The position numbers were made by a program, and so were the translations under genes. Below are positions 1 through 8,676 of a DNA stretch of 64,000 nt, piece after piece. The notes beneath the pieces were generated by a model. That model was given only the letters and a program-made list of their open reading frames with translations, did not search any database and was not told where the DNA came from. Position 1 is the stretch's first letter. Each line of letters opens with the position of its first letter. This DNA comes from Enterobacter sp. RHBSTW-00175 (GTDB lineage: Bacteria > Pseudomonadota > Gammaproteobacteria > Enterobacterales > Enterobacteriaceae). The DNA is taken from positions 4,898,001-4,962,000 of the forward strand of contig NZ_CP055930.1 in the NCBI RefSeq assembly GCF_013927005.1, given 5' to 3'.

Positions 1-1533
1 AACGTCGCGCTGGCCGGACACTGTATGATGGCGCGTGTAGAACAACATCTGCCGGAAGCAATTTATCCGCTAACCATGCTGGATGCCGTACTGGCGCAGT
101 TGCCCGCGGCTGAACGTGACAGTCTTCGCTGGAAAGCGGAAACGCTGCTGGCCGGCATGGGCTTTACACCGCAGGACACCGCCCTGCAATCGGCTACCCT
201 TAGCGGTGGGCAACATACCCGCCTGCTGCTGGCACGCGCGCTAATCAGCGAGCCGGATCTGCTGCTGCTGGATGAACCCAGTAACCACCTTGATCTGCCG
301 ACGATGCTCTGGCTGGAACAGTTTTTACAAAACTGGTCCGGTAGCTTTGTGCTGGTATCCCACGACCGACAATTGCTGGATGCCGTCACCAACGGAAGCT
401 GGATCCTGCGAGACAAAACGCTGCACTACTTTGCGCTCCCCTGTACTGCGGCACGCAAAGCGCTGGTCGCAAAGGATGAAAGCGATGCTCTGCGCCACAA
501 GGCAGAGCAAAAGGAGATCGACCGCGTCGCGGCCAGTGCTAAACGGCTGGCGACCTGGGGCAAGGTTTACGATAACGAAGATCTCGCCCGCAAAGCCAAG
601 CAAATGGAAAAACAGGTCGAACGGCTCAAAGAGAGCCAGACGGAAGTCACAGCCGGTAGTCAGTGGACGTTAACTCTGCGGGGTGATGCACTACGTGCCG
701 ACCGTCTGCTGGAGTTGGATAACCTCGACGTTCCACCGGCGCCGGGTTTACCTGCCCTGTTCAGGGTGGACATCGCACGGCTGAAAAGTGGTGATCGGGT
801 TGCCATAATCGGGCGTAACGGCTGCGGAAAATCATCCCTGATGAAGCTTATCTGGCAGCAATTTAGTGCTGAGCAATCAACGGATACGCTGAAACTCCAC
901 CCACGTGTTGCGCCGGGTTATTACGACCAGACGCTACACCAGCTACCGGACGATGCCCCTCTGCTGGACGCGCTGGAGCCCTTTGCGCCAAACCCACAGG
1001 ATCGCAAAATGGCGCTGATAAGTGCGGGTTTCCCGTGGGCGCGTCATGGGCAGCAGGTCAGCACACTCAGCGGAGGCGAGCGCTCTCGCCTGCTGTTTGT
1101 CGGGCTGACGCTCGCCCGCTATAGCCTTCTGATGCTCGATGAACCGACCAACCATCTGGACATGGAGGGCAAAGAGGCGCTGGCTGACACTCTGCAACAG
1201 TTTGAAGGCGGTGTACTACTGGTTAGCCACGACCGACAGCTGATTAGCCAGAGCTGCAATCGTTTCTGGCTGATTGAAAACGGTAAGCTCAGTGAATGGC
1301 ACGATGCCGACGCCGTGTTCGAACGTCTGCGTGAAAGCTCGGGGCTGACGAAACCGGTCGATACCGTGCAACCACGGGAGGAAGCCCCGTCGCCGTATGA
1401 CGATGTGCTGGAAAAACTGGTGGCGCTGGAGACACTGCTTGCAGATGACTTAGCACGCAAGCCGAAGCACCAAAAGCCGCAGTTGCAGGCGCAATGGCGT
1501 AAAGAAATTGAGGAGCTGGAAGCACAACTGTAA
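1..1533 (+). CDS. ABC-F family ATPase, 5' end outside window
   Basis: Soluble twin-ATPase of the ABC-F type, a family that acts on ribosomes rather than as a membrane pump. The reading frame is open from the first base, so the start lies upstream; the first ATG at 25 is internal. Visible are the first-domain signature (SGGQ) and Walker B (LLLLDEPSNHLD), a charged inter-domain linker of about 70 residues rich in K/R/E, then a complete second domain with Walker A (GRNGCGKSS), signature SGGERSR and Walker B LMLDEPTNHLD. The Walker A of domain 1 is not in the window. No membrane segments are seen. A short acidic/basic helical tail ends the protein. I cannot say which ABC-F subgroup it is; it does not look like a clear EttA, Uup or YheS orthologue. 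ABC-F assignment is secure, target and role are not. Confidence 0.9.
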   Translation, partial: NVALAGHCMMARVEQHLPEAIYPLTMLDAVLAQLPAAERDSLRWKAETLLAGMGFTPQDTALQSATLSGGQHTRLLLARALISEPDLLLLDEPSNHLDLPTMLWLEQFLQNWSGSFVLVSHDRQLLDAVTNGSWILRDKTLHYFALPCTAARKALVAKDESDALRHKAEQKEIDRVAASAKRLATWGKVYDNEDLARKAKQMEKQVERLKESQTEVTAGSQWTLTLRGDALRADRLLELDNLDVPPAPGLPALFRVDIARLKSGDRVAIIGRNGCGKSSLMKLIWQQFSAEQSTDTLKLHPRVAPGYYDQTLHQLPDDAPLLDALEPFAPNPQDRKMALISAGFPWARHGQQVSTLSGGERSRLLFVGLTLARYSLLMLDEPTNHLDMEGKEALADTLQQFEGGVLLVSHDRQLISQSCNRFWLIENGKLSEWHDADAVFERLRESSGLTKPVDTVQPREEAPSPYDDVLEKLVALETLLADDLARKPKHQKPQLQAQWRKEIEELEAQL

Positions 1534-1539
1534 GTCTGC

Positions 1540-1563
1540 GCCCGGCGGTTAACCCCGCCGGGC
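1540..1563. terminator. Hairpin between convergent genes
   Basis: A 9-bp GC stem (GCCCGGCGG / CCGCCGGGC) lies between the stop of the ABC-F gene and the stop of the pyrophosphatase gene on the other strand. There is no strong T-run on either side, so termination is plausible but weak. Confidence 0.5.
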
Positions 1564-1570
1564 CAGAGTA

Positions 1571-2170
1571 TTACTGCGGGTTTTTCTCTTTCCAGGCATC
1601 CCATGCCTGTTTAATTTCCTGCTTCGCGGTCGCCGCATCGTTAAAGCCGCTCAGCTCAACTTTTTTGCGCCCTTCTGGCAGCTGTTTGTAGACGCGGAAG
1701 AACGACTCCAGACGCTGCACTTCGATTTTCGGCAGGTCTTTCAGTTCTTTAATATCATCGTAAGTTGGGTCGATTTTACTCGCCGGAACCGCGACGATTT
1801 TATCGTCCTTCTCACCGCCATCCACCATCTTCAGCACGCCAATCGCACGCAGCTTAATGAGCGTACCCGGTGCCATTGGCGCACGGGTATAGAAAATCAC
1901 ATCCAGCGGATCACCATCACCGGCCAGAGATTGTGTCAGGGAACCATAGTTAGCCGGATAAGCCACAGGCATGGACTGGAAACGGTCAGCAACGATAAAA
2001 CCGGTCCTGGCGTCGGTTTCATATTTGATAATGCCGCCTGCGGGGATTTCCGTAACGGCATAGAACTCTTCCGGGTTGTTCTCCGGCTGAGGGAATTCAA
2101 GAATGTTTTGCGCCTGAACGGAAGCGGACAGGAGAACGCTGATTGCGATAAGTTTTTTCACCAGATGCAT
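1571..2170 (-). CDS. Exported inorganic pyrophosphatase (PPase family I)
   Basis: Hydrolyses pyrophosphate to two phosphates. The 199-residue protein carries the family I pyrophosphatase core, including the Mg-binding signature DGDPLDV near residue 86 and the YPANYG motif just before it. Unlike cytosolic Ppa (about 176 aa) it begins with a typical signal peptide (MHLVKK, a hydrophobic stretch, then SVQA-Q), so it should act in the periplasm. It reads toward the ABC-F gene and is divergent from adhP. Its promoter region contains three 7-bp repeats resembling PhoB boxes, suggesting induction by phosphate starvation. The family is clear; periplasmic location and Pho control are inferences from sequence. 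Confidence 0.9.
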   Translation of the reverse strand: MHLVKKLIAISVLLSASVQAQNILEFPQPENNPEEFYAVTEIPAGGIIKYETDARTGFIVADRFQSMPVAYPANYGSLTQSLAGDGDPLDVIFYTRAPMAPGTLIKLRAIGVLKMVDGGEKDDKIVAVPASKIDPTYDDIKELKDLPKIEVQRLESFFRVYKQLPEGRKKVELSGFNDAATAKQEIKQAWDAWKEKNPQ

Positions 2171-2220
2171 TGTCTTTTAACTCTTCGGTTATTAGGAAGA
2201 CAACACGTTACGTTTGGTTC

Positions 2221-2249
2221 ATGTCAGAACCATGACAGTTTTTTGTCAG
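2221..2249 (-). promoter_or_regulatory. Putative PhoB box (three direct repeats)
   Basis: Read on the minus strand, the heptamers CTGACAA, CTGTCAT and CTGACAT occur at a strict 11-bp period, each separated by an AT- or GT-rich 4-bp spacer. This matches the known Pho-box pattern (CTGTCAT repeated every 11 bp with A/T-rich spacers). About 10 bp downstream a weak -10-like TAACGT is present, and the start codon of the exported pyrophosphatase is about 50 bp from the last repeat. A PhoB-activated promoter replacing a -35 element fits this geometry. Confidence 0.6.
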
Positions 2250-2446
2250 TTTTTTACCGCCCCCCAGAATTGAGGGGAATGATGCTGCTTTGCCGCATTA
2301 ATGAACAAAAACTGAATAAAATGATGACATTATGTTGCTGCGGCCTTGCATAACACCGACAAAACTCTAATTCTTAAGGAGTAAGACGTATTCTCATATA
2401 CGCCGTACCTGCTATGCAGAATCTCATAATGAATAAGGAGAAACAT

Positions 2447-3457
2447 ATGAAGGCTGCTGTTGTCACCCACGATCATCACGTGGATATCGCTGAAAAAACC
2501 CTGCGTCCACTGCAACACGGCGAAGCCCTGCTGACGATGGAATGCTGTGGCGTTTGCCACACCGACCTGCATGTTAAGAACGGTGACTTCGGGGATAAGA
2601 CCGGGGTTATTCTGGGCCACGAAGGGATTGGCATCGTGAAAGAAATTGGGCCGGGCGTCACCTCACTGAAGGTTGGCGATCGGACAAGCGTGGCGTGGTT
2701 CTTCGAAGGCTGCGGACATTGTGAATACTGTAATACCGGTAACGAAACCCTGTGCCGTGATGTTAAAAACGCCGGTTATTCTGTAGACGGTGGCATGGCA
2801 CAAGAGTGCATCGTGACCGCCGATTACGCGGTAAAGGTCCCGGATGGCCTCGATTCTGCCGCCGCCAGCAGCATCACCTGTGCCGGGGTTACCACCTATA
2901 AAGCAGTGAAAATCTCCTATATCAAACCAGGCCAGTGGATTGCCATTTACGGCCTCGGCGGGCTGGGTAACCTTGCACTGCAATACGCCAAAAATGTGTT
3001 CAACGCCAAAGTCATCGCCATCGACGTTAATGATGAACAGCTGAAATTAGCCGCCAGCATGGGTGCTGATTTGACCGTGAACTCGCGAAGTGTTGATGCA
3101 GCAAAGGTTATCCAGGCGAAAACCGGTGGCGCACATGCGGCAGTGGTGACCGCAGTGGCAAAAGTGGCGTTCAACTCTGCAGTGGATGCGGTTCGCGCGG
3201 GTGGCCGCGTGGTCGCCGTCGGTCTGCCGCCTGAAGCGATGAGCCTGGATATTCCGCGCCTGGTGCTGGACGGCATTCAGGTTGTGGGATCGCTTGTGGG
3301 TACCCGTCAGGATCTGCTGGAAGCGTTCCAGTTCGCCGCTGAAGGTAAGGTTGTCCCGAAGGTGACGATGCGTCCGCTGGAAGATATCAACGCTATCTTC
3401 AAAGAGATGGAACAAGGGCAAATTCGTGGCCGTATGGTGATTGATTTACGTTCGTAA
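2447..3457 (+). CDS. adhP: Alcohol dehydrogenase AdhP (zinc, ethanol-active)
   Basis: Medium-chain zinc alcohol dehydrogenase, 336 aa, oxidising ethanol to acetaldehyde with NAD in the cytoplasm. Nearly every stretch matches E. coli AdhP. Catalytic zinc ligands Cys37, His58 and Cys145 and the four structural-zinc cysteines (Cys89, 92, 95, 103) are all present, followed by a Rossmann motif (GLGGLG, about residues 168-173). The start at 2447 is preceded by AAGGAG at good spacing; an upstream in-frame ATG at 2414 would add 11 residues not found in the family and is less likely. It stands alone, divergent from the pyrophosphatase gene and followed by a hairpin and a terminator. Confidence 0.97.
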   Translation: MKAAVVTHDHHVDIAEKTLRPLQHGEALLTMECCGVCHTDLHVKNGDFGDKTGVILGHEGIGIVKEIGPGVTSLKVGDRTSVAWFFEGCGHCEYCNTGNETLCRDVKNAGYSVDGGMAQECIVTADYAVKVPDGLDSAAASSITCAGVTTYKAVKISYIKPGQWIAIYGLGGLGNLALQYAKNVFNAKVIAIDVNDEQLKLAASMGADLTVNSRSVDAAKVIQAKTGGAHAAVVTAVAKVAFNSAVDAVRAGGRVVAVGLPPEAMSLDIPRLVLDGIQVVGSLVGTRQDLLEAFQFAAEGKVVPKVTMRPLEDINAIFKEMEQGQIRGRMVIDLRS

Positions 3458-3465
3458 TGTATATG

Positions 3466-3494
3466 CTTCCCTCTCCTCACTGGGGAGAGGGAAG
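3466..3494. repeat. Long perfect hairpin after adhP
   Basis: An 11-bp perfect stem (CTTCCCTCTCC / GGAGAGGGAAG) with a 7-base loop sits 8 bp after the adhP stop. It lacks a T-run and is followed by a separate, classical terminator. The sequence type resembles the short dispersed hairpins found many times in enterobacterial genomes, but only one copy was noticed here. Confidence 0.5.
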
Positions 3495-3518
3495 GCAAAA
3501 TTTGTGTAGCACGCTTTC

Positions 3519-3548
3519 AACGCCCCGCTGATGGGGCGTTTTCATTTT
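3519..3548 (+). terminator. Rho-independent terminator of adhP
   Basis: Stem AACGCCCC / GGGGCGTT with a 6-base loop followed by a T-rich run, 60 bp after the adhP stop. Confidence 0.85.
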
Positions 3549-3649
3549 CAGTTTCCGGCAAACCTTATCTCAATTCCTTTGTTCCCTTGTTTTCCCCCGC
3601 ACCCGATGATGAATCCGACGCTAACAAGAAGATAACAAAGGAATTCACC

Positions 3650-5269
3650 ATGCAAACCCCATTTCGCCTGCCGCTGCTGACAGCGCTGATTCTGGCTACC
3701 ACGGCGACTTACGCGGCTGATACGCCAGTTAAAGGCGGCACGCTTATCTACCTGGAACAACAGGCGCATACCAACCTTTATCCGCCCGCCGGGGGATTTT
3801 ACCCTAACGGCGGCATTCTGAATCAGATAACAGACAAACTGACCTGGCAGAACCCGCAGACGCTGGAGGTTGAACCCTGGGTAGCGGAAAGCTGGAGCAC
3901 AAACGCCGATAAAACCGAATACACCTTTAAGATCCGCCCGGGGATCACGTTCTCGGACGGCACTCCGCTTGACGCTAACGCCGTGGCGAAAAACTTCGAC
4001 ACCTATGGTCTGGGGAATAAGGCACAACGCCTGCCGGTTTCTGAGGTAATCAACAACTACGATCACAGCGAAGTGGTCGACCCGCTCACCGTGAAGTTCT
4101 TCTTTAAAAAGTCGTCACCGGGATTCTTACAGGGTACGGCCACCATCGGCTCGGGCCTGGTGTCGCTCAGTACGCTGAAGCGTAATTTCGAAGAACTGGG
4201 TGATGCCCGCCATATTATTGGTTCCGGGCCGTTCGTGGTGAAAGACGAAAAGCTGGGGCGCGAAGTGACGCTCGAGGCGCGTAAAGACTATCAATGGGGG
4301 CCAAAAAACCTGGCCCAACAAGGCCCGGCCAACCTCGATGGCATCAAGTTTATTGTCACCCAGGAAGACAGCGTTCGCATTGGCGCCTTGCTGGCAGGCC
4401 AGGCAGATTTGATTCGCCAGGTGCAGGCGTATGACGAAAAACAGACCACGGATCAGGGTTATCACATCTACGCCGCACCGACTCGAGGTGTGAACGACAG
4501 TATCAGTTTCCGCCCGGATAACCCGCTGGTTGCCGATGTTCGGGTCCGCCAGGCGCTGCTCCATGCCACAAACGCGAAACAGGTCGTCGACACCCTCTTC
4601 TCACCCAATTACCCGCAGGCAAAATCCGTTATTGCAGGTTCCGCCGCAGGCTTTGTTGATCTGAGCGACAAACTGACCTTCGATGCGGCCAAAGCCAACG
4701 CATTACTCGATGATGCTGGCTGGAAAACGGGCAGCGACGGGATCCGCGCCAAAGACGGGCAACGCCTGGCGCTGACCATTTATGAATCTCTGCCTCAGCC
4801 GCAAAACAAAGAGGTGTTACAGCTGGTAGCCCAGCAATGGCGTCAGGTTGGCGTGGTGCTGAACGTCAAAGCCGGTGACGCAGGAAGCCGCACGCTGGAT
4901 AACCTCGACCCGTTAAAAACACCGCTGACGGTATCTGAAGTGGGTCGCGCCGACCCGGACGTGGTGAAAAGCATGTTCTATCCCGCTAACCGCGATGCAC
5001 TGCTGCAAAAAGGCGGTTCCAGCGACAAGGTCAAAAGTTTCCGCGACGACAAGCTGAACGAACTGCTGGTAAATATTTCCGCAGAAGTGGACCCGCAAAA
5101 ACGACGTCAGCTGACAGGGGATGCACAGCGCTACCTGCTGGACAACGCCTATGTGATCCCGATCTTCGAAGAGCCGCAGGTCTTTGCCGGTGCGCCCTGG
5201 CTTAAAGGGGTGAACTTTGAAGCCGTTGGCCGCCCGTCGTTCTACGGCGCATGGATTGAGAAACATTAA
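3650..5269 (+). CDS. ABC importer solute-binding protein, KPN_01854-like
   Basis: Periplasmic binding protein of the peptide/nickel (SBP_bac_5, DppA/NikA) type, 539 aa. It starts with a cleavable signal peptide (to about TYAA, residue 22) and then shows the family pattern: an N-terminal anchor motif (GGTLIYLEQ), DTYGLGN and the FSDGTPLDANAVAKNFD block typical of OppA-like proteins. Start 3650 is chosen because AAAGGA precedes it and the signal peptide begins there; the frame is open further upstream. It is the first gene of an operon with two permeases, a double ATPase and two redox-type proteins (3650-10764). As I recall, NCBI curates a family around Klebsiella KPN_01854 with the same neighbours. 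The ligand is unknown; the oxidative partners argue against simple peptides. Confidence 0.88.
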   Translation: MQTPFRLPLLTALILATTATYAADTPVKGGTLIYLEQQAHTNLYPPAGGFYPNGGILNQITDKLTWQNPQTLEVEPWVAESWSTNADKTEYTFKIRPGITFSDGTPLDANAVAKNFDTYGLGNKAQRLPVSEVINNYDHSEVVDPLTVKFFFKKSSPGFLQGTATIGSGLVSLSTLKRNFEELGDARHIIGSGPFVVKDEKLGREVTLEARKDYQWGPKNLAQQGPANLDGIKFIVTQEDSVRIGALLAGQADLIRQVQAYDEKQTTDQGYHIYAAPTRGVNDSISFRPDNPLVADVRVRQALLHATNAKQVVDTLFSPNYPQAKSVIAGSAAGFVDLSDKLTFDAAKANALLDDAGWKTGSDGIRAKDGQRLALTIYESLPQPQNKEVLQLVAQQWRQVGVVLNVKAGDAGSRTLDNLDPLKTPLTVSEVGRADPDVVKSMFYPANRDALLQKGGSSDKVKSFRDDKLNELLVNISAEVDPQKRRQLTGDAQRYLLDNAYVIPIFEEPQVFAGAPWLKGVNFEAVGRPSFYGAWIEKH

Positions 5270-5279
5270 GGAGTCGAAC

Positions 5280-6224
5280 ATGAGCCACGCACTGCTTCGA
5301 CGTTCAGGCCATGGGCTGCTGGTGTTATGGGCCGCCTTTACCCTGTCGTTCGTGCTGCTTCAGGTGCTGCCGGGTGATGCGGTGCTGATCAAATTTCAGA
5401 ACCCTGATCTTGGTTTAAGCCCGGCGCAAATTCAGGAGATGCGCGTGGCTTACGGGGCAGACAGCCCACTGTGGCAGCAGTATGGCCATACGCTGTTTGC
5501 CATGTTACGCGGAGATTTCGGCTACTCGCTCCAGGCGGGTGTCCCGGTCAGCGAGCTGATTACCAGCAATCTGCCGGATACCCTGAGCCTGGCGCTCCCG
5601 GCGTTTGCGCTAGCGGTGTTGCTGGCTTTCGCACTGGCTTTTGCTTCGCGCCTGCCGGGTTTGCGCTGGCTCAGCAATACCATTCAGTCTTTGCCGGTGC
5701 TGTTTATCTCTCTGCCGACATTCTGGCTGGGTATCGCCTTAATCCAGCTCTTTTCGTTCCAGTTGAAGTGGATACCGGTCATTAACCCAACGCCCCTGCA
5801 AGGCCTGATCCTGCCGATCGTGACCGTCGCCATTCCGATCTCCGCCCCACTGGCACAGATTTTAATGCGCAGCCTGGACCAGGTGGCATCCCAGCCTTTT
5901 GTGGCCGTAGCGCGTGCCAAAGGCCTGAGCGAAACCGCCGTTCTGTGGCGCCACGTCACGGGTAACGCCCTGCTACCGGTGCTGAATATTGCCGGTTTAC
6001 TGCTGGGCGAACTGATTGCCGGGGCGCTTATCACTGAAACCGTCTTCGGGCGCAGCGGCCTGGGCCAGCTGACCCAGCAGGCGGTGAATAACCAGGATAT
6101 TGCCGTGCTCCAGGCGGTGGTGATGATTTCAGCCCTGGGGTTTGTCCTGATTAACCTGCTGGTGGATCTGCTGATGCCGCTGTTCGATCCTCGCCTGCAA
6201 ACCGTCACCGGAGGTGCCCAATGA
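5280..6224 (+). CDS. ABC importer permease 1 (DppB/OppB type)
   Basis: Integral membrane permease of the peptide/nickel ABC family, 314 aa, with the usual six hydrophobic segments: an N-terminal helix (LLVLWAAFTLSFVLLQVLPG), an extracytoplasmic loop, then a five-helix block. The cytoplasmic EAA loop that contacts the ATPase is visible (ARAKGLSETAVLWRHVTGNALLP, about residues 215-237). The start at 5280 has GGAG nearby and lies 10 bp after the binding-protein stop. It overlaps the next permease gene by ATGA, so translation of the two is probably coupled. Confidence 0.92.
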   Translation: MSHALLRRSGHGLLVLWAAFTLSFVLLQVLPGDAVLIKFQNPDLGLSPAQIQEMRVAYGADSPLWQQYGHTLFAMLRGDFGYSLQAGVPVSELITSNLPDTLSLALPAFALAVLLAFALAFASRLPGLRWLSNTIQSLPVLFISLPTFWLGIALIQLFSFQLKWIPVINPTPLQGLILPIVTVAIPISAPLAQILMRSLDQVASQPFVAVARAKGLSETAVLWRHVTGNALLPVLNIAGLLLGELIAGALITETVFGRSGLGQLTQQAVNNQDIAVLQAVVMISALGFVLINLLVDLLMPLFDPRLQTVTGGAQ

Positions 6225-7072
6225 GTCTTGTTGATTACGCCGCGGCCGCACGAAAACGCGTGCCCCGGTTGCCCGGTATTTCGTGGCAACCCGGATTATG
6301 GCTGGCATGGGCCGTAATTGTGCTTGCCGCATTTGCTGCCTTCGCGCCGGGCCTGCTCACCCACTACAGCCCGATTGAAGGCATCGCGGGTGCGCAACGT
6401 CTGGCGCCGCAGTCGGGCCACTGGCTCGGTACCGACCAGCTTGGCCGGGATGTGTATACGCGCATTATTTACGGTGCCTCACACTCCCTGAGCGCTGCGC
6501 TGGCTGCCGTTACCATGGGATTAGTCGCCGGAACAGGGCTTGGCGTCATTGCCGGCGCGTTTGCCGGGCGTGTTGAGTCGTTGCTGATGCGCTTTGTCGA
6601 TGTCCTGCTGTCTATTCCGTCTCTGCTGCTCTCGCTGACGGTCATTATTCTGCTCGGTTTTGGTACCGTAAACGCCGCCATTGCCGTCGGGGTGGCCTCC
6701 ATCGCCAGCTTCGCCCGGCTGGCGCGCGGTGAAGTGGTCCGTATTCGCCATACGGATTACGTCGAAGCGGCGTTTGGCAGCGGCGGCACATTCCTGGCCG
6801 TGCTGTGGCGACACATTCTTCCCAATTCACTCACTGCGGTACTGGCATTTGCCACCTTACAGTTTGGCCAGGCGATTCTGGCGCTCTCTACGCTGAGTTT
6901 TCTCGGCTATGGCACGCCGCCGCCCGTCCCGGAGTGGGGACTATTGATCGCTGAGGGACGTAACTATCTCTCCACCGCCTGGTGGTTAACCACCTTCCCG
7001 GGCATTGTCGTCATCGCGGTAGTGCTTGCCACCAACCGTATTAGCCAGCAGTTCAGCGGAGGCCGTATATGA
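6221..7072 (+). CDS. ABC importer permease 2 (DppC/OppC type)
   Basis: Second membrane subunit of the same importer, 283 aa. It has a cytoplasmic N-terminus, one helix, the DppC-type loop motif HWLGTDQLGRDVYTRIIYGA (about residues 67-86) and a C-terminal five-helix block with an EAA-type loop near ARLARGEVVRIRH and FGSGGTFLAVLWRHILPN. Overlaps of 4 bp with both neighbours mark one tightly coupled translation unit. Confidence 0.92.
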   Translation: MSLVDYAAAARKRVPRLPGISWQPGLWLAWAVIVLAAFAAFAPGLLTHYSPIEGIAGAQRLAPQSGHWLGTDQLGRDVYTRIIYGASHSLSAALAAVTMGLVAGTGLGVIAGAFAGRVESLLMRFVDVLLSIPSLLLSLTVIILLGFGTVNAAIAVGVASIASFARLARGEVVRIRHTDYVEAAFGSGGTFLAVLWRHILPNSLTAVLAFATLQFGQAILALSTLSFLGYGTPPPVPEWGLLIAEGRNYLSTAWWLTTFPGIVVIAVVLATNRISQQFSGGRI

Positions 7073-8676
7073 CCGTTCTCAGCGTGGAAAACCTCAGCCT
7101 CAGCTACCGCACCGGCCGCCAGTGGCGGGAAGTGGTCCATAACGTCAGCTTTAGCTTAAAACGGGGAGAAATGCTGGCGTTTGTAGGCGAGTCGGGGTCG
7201 GGCAAAACCACGACCGCACAGGCGATTATTGGCCTGTTGGCAGACAACGCCCGCCGCGATGGCGGTAGCATTCTGCTTAATGGTGAAGAGATCAGCCTCT
7301 GGTCTGCTAAACGGCTCGATGCCCTGCGCGGCACGCGGATTAGCCTTGTCCCGCAAGACCCCGGTAACTCACTGAACCCGGTTCAGACTATCGGCGCGCA
7401 GGTGGGGGAAATTATTCAGATCCATCAAAAAATCACTGCCGCCCAGCGGGATGAACAGGTGTTAGCCCTGTTAACCAAAGTGGGGTTAAGCCACCCGCAA
7501 CAACGCATGAAACAGTACCCGCATCAACTTTCCGGGGGAATGAAGCAACGCGTTCTGATTGCCATCGCCATTGCCCTGCGCCCCGATGTGATCATCGCCG
7601 ATGAACCGACCAGTGCGCTGGACGTCACGGTACAAAAGCGCATTCTTGATTTACTGGATGTGCTGCGTCGCGAGTCCGGTACGGCGGTGCTGTTTGTCAC
7701 GCACGACCTGGCGCTTGCCGCACAGCGCGCCGACAGACTGCTGGTGTTCCGTCACGGAGAGGTGCAGGAGCACGGTGCCACAGCAGATATCGTGCGTGCA
7801 CCGCAGCACGCCTACACTCGCCAGCTGTTAAGCGATCTCCTGGGACAACGGCTGACCATTGCCCCGGTGTCAGGTTTACCGCTGGCGTCGCCAGCCATAC
7901 GCGCGCAGGGGATCAGCAAACAATTTTCGCTGGGTAAAGGTCATCAGCTTCAGGCCCTGGATCAGGTTAGTTTCGACGTGACGCGCGGCAGTACGCACGC
8001 CCTGGTGGGCGAATCGGGTTCCGGGAAAACCACCCTCGCCCGCATTTTACTGGGATTCGAACAAGCCGACAGCGGTCGCGTGGTGATTGACGATATCGAC
8101 GCCACCACCTTAAGCAATGAGGCGCGCCGCCAGCTGCGACAGAAAATCCAGTTTGTGTACCAGAATCCGTTTGCTTCACTGGATCCGCGGCAAACCCTTT
8201 TTGAGATAATCGAAGAACCACTGAAAAACTTTGCCTGCCTCAGCAAAACGGAACGCAAGACGCGCGTCGAGAACGTTGCCCGGCGTGTCGCGTTGCCCGC
8301 AGAGCTTCTGAGCCGGACGGCACGCGAACTGTCCGGCGGGCAGCGTCAGCGCGTAGCCATTGCGCGGGCACTGATCCTTGAACCGACCATCCTGGTGCTG
8401 GACGAAGCCACCTCGGCGCTGGATGTCACGGTACAGGCGCAAATCCTGGCCCTGCTTCAGCAGTTACAGCAACAGCTGGGGCTGACCTATCTCTTTATCA
8501 CTCACGATCTGTCGACCGTTCGCCGCATTGCGCACAGCGTGACGGTGCTGCGTAGCGGCCAGGTTGTAGAGCATGGCGCGGTAGAAGCGCTGTTTGCCAC
8601 ACCGCAGAATAGCTACACCCGTGAACTGATTGACGCCATTCCCCATTTTTCACCCGTTACGGAGGAGTTCGCATGA
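7069..8676 (+). CDS. ABC importer ATPase with two fused nucleotide-binding domains
   Basis: Energises the importer. 535 aa, a fusion of a DppD-like and a DppF-like ATPase, a known arrangement (GsiA, YejF). Domain 1 shows Walker A GESGSGKTT (about residues 39-47), signature LSGGMKQRV and Walker B VIIADEPTSALD; domain 2 repeats Walker A GESGSGKTT (about 313-321), signature LSGGQRQRV and Walker B ILVLDEATSALD. Each domain also carries the oligopeptide-transporter extension ending in an AYTRQLL or SYTRELI-type motif. All catalytic motifs look intact. It overlaps its upstream and downstream genes by 4 bp. Confidence 0.94.
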   Translation: MTVLSVENLSLSYRTGRQWREVVHNVSFSLKRGEMLAFVGESGSGKTTTAQAIIGLLADNARRDGGSILLNGEEISLWSAKRLDALRGTRISLVPQDPGNSLNPVQTIGAQVGEIIQIHQKITAAQRDEQVLALLTKVGLSHPQQRMKQYPHQLSGGMKQRVLIAIAIALRPDVIIADEPTSALDVTVQKRILDLLDVLRRESGTAVLFVTHDLALAAQRADRLLVFRHGEVQEHGATADIVRAPQHAYTRQLLSDLLGQRLTIAPVSGLPLASPAIRAQGISKQFSLGKGHQLQALDQVSFDVTRGSTHALVGESGSGKTTLARILLGFEQADSGRVVIDDIDATTLSNEARRQLRQKIQFVYQNPFASLDPRQTLFEIIEEPLKNFACLSKTERKTRVENVARRVALPAELLSRTARELSGGQRQRVAIARALILEPTILVLDEATSALDVTVQAQILALLQQLQQQLGLTYLFITHDLSTVRRIAHSVTVLRSGQVVEHGAVEALFATPQNSYTRELIDAIPHFSPVTEEFA

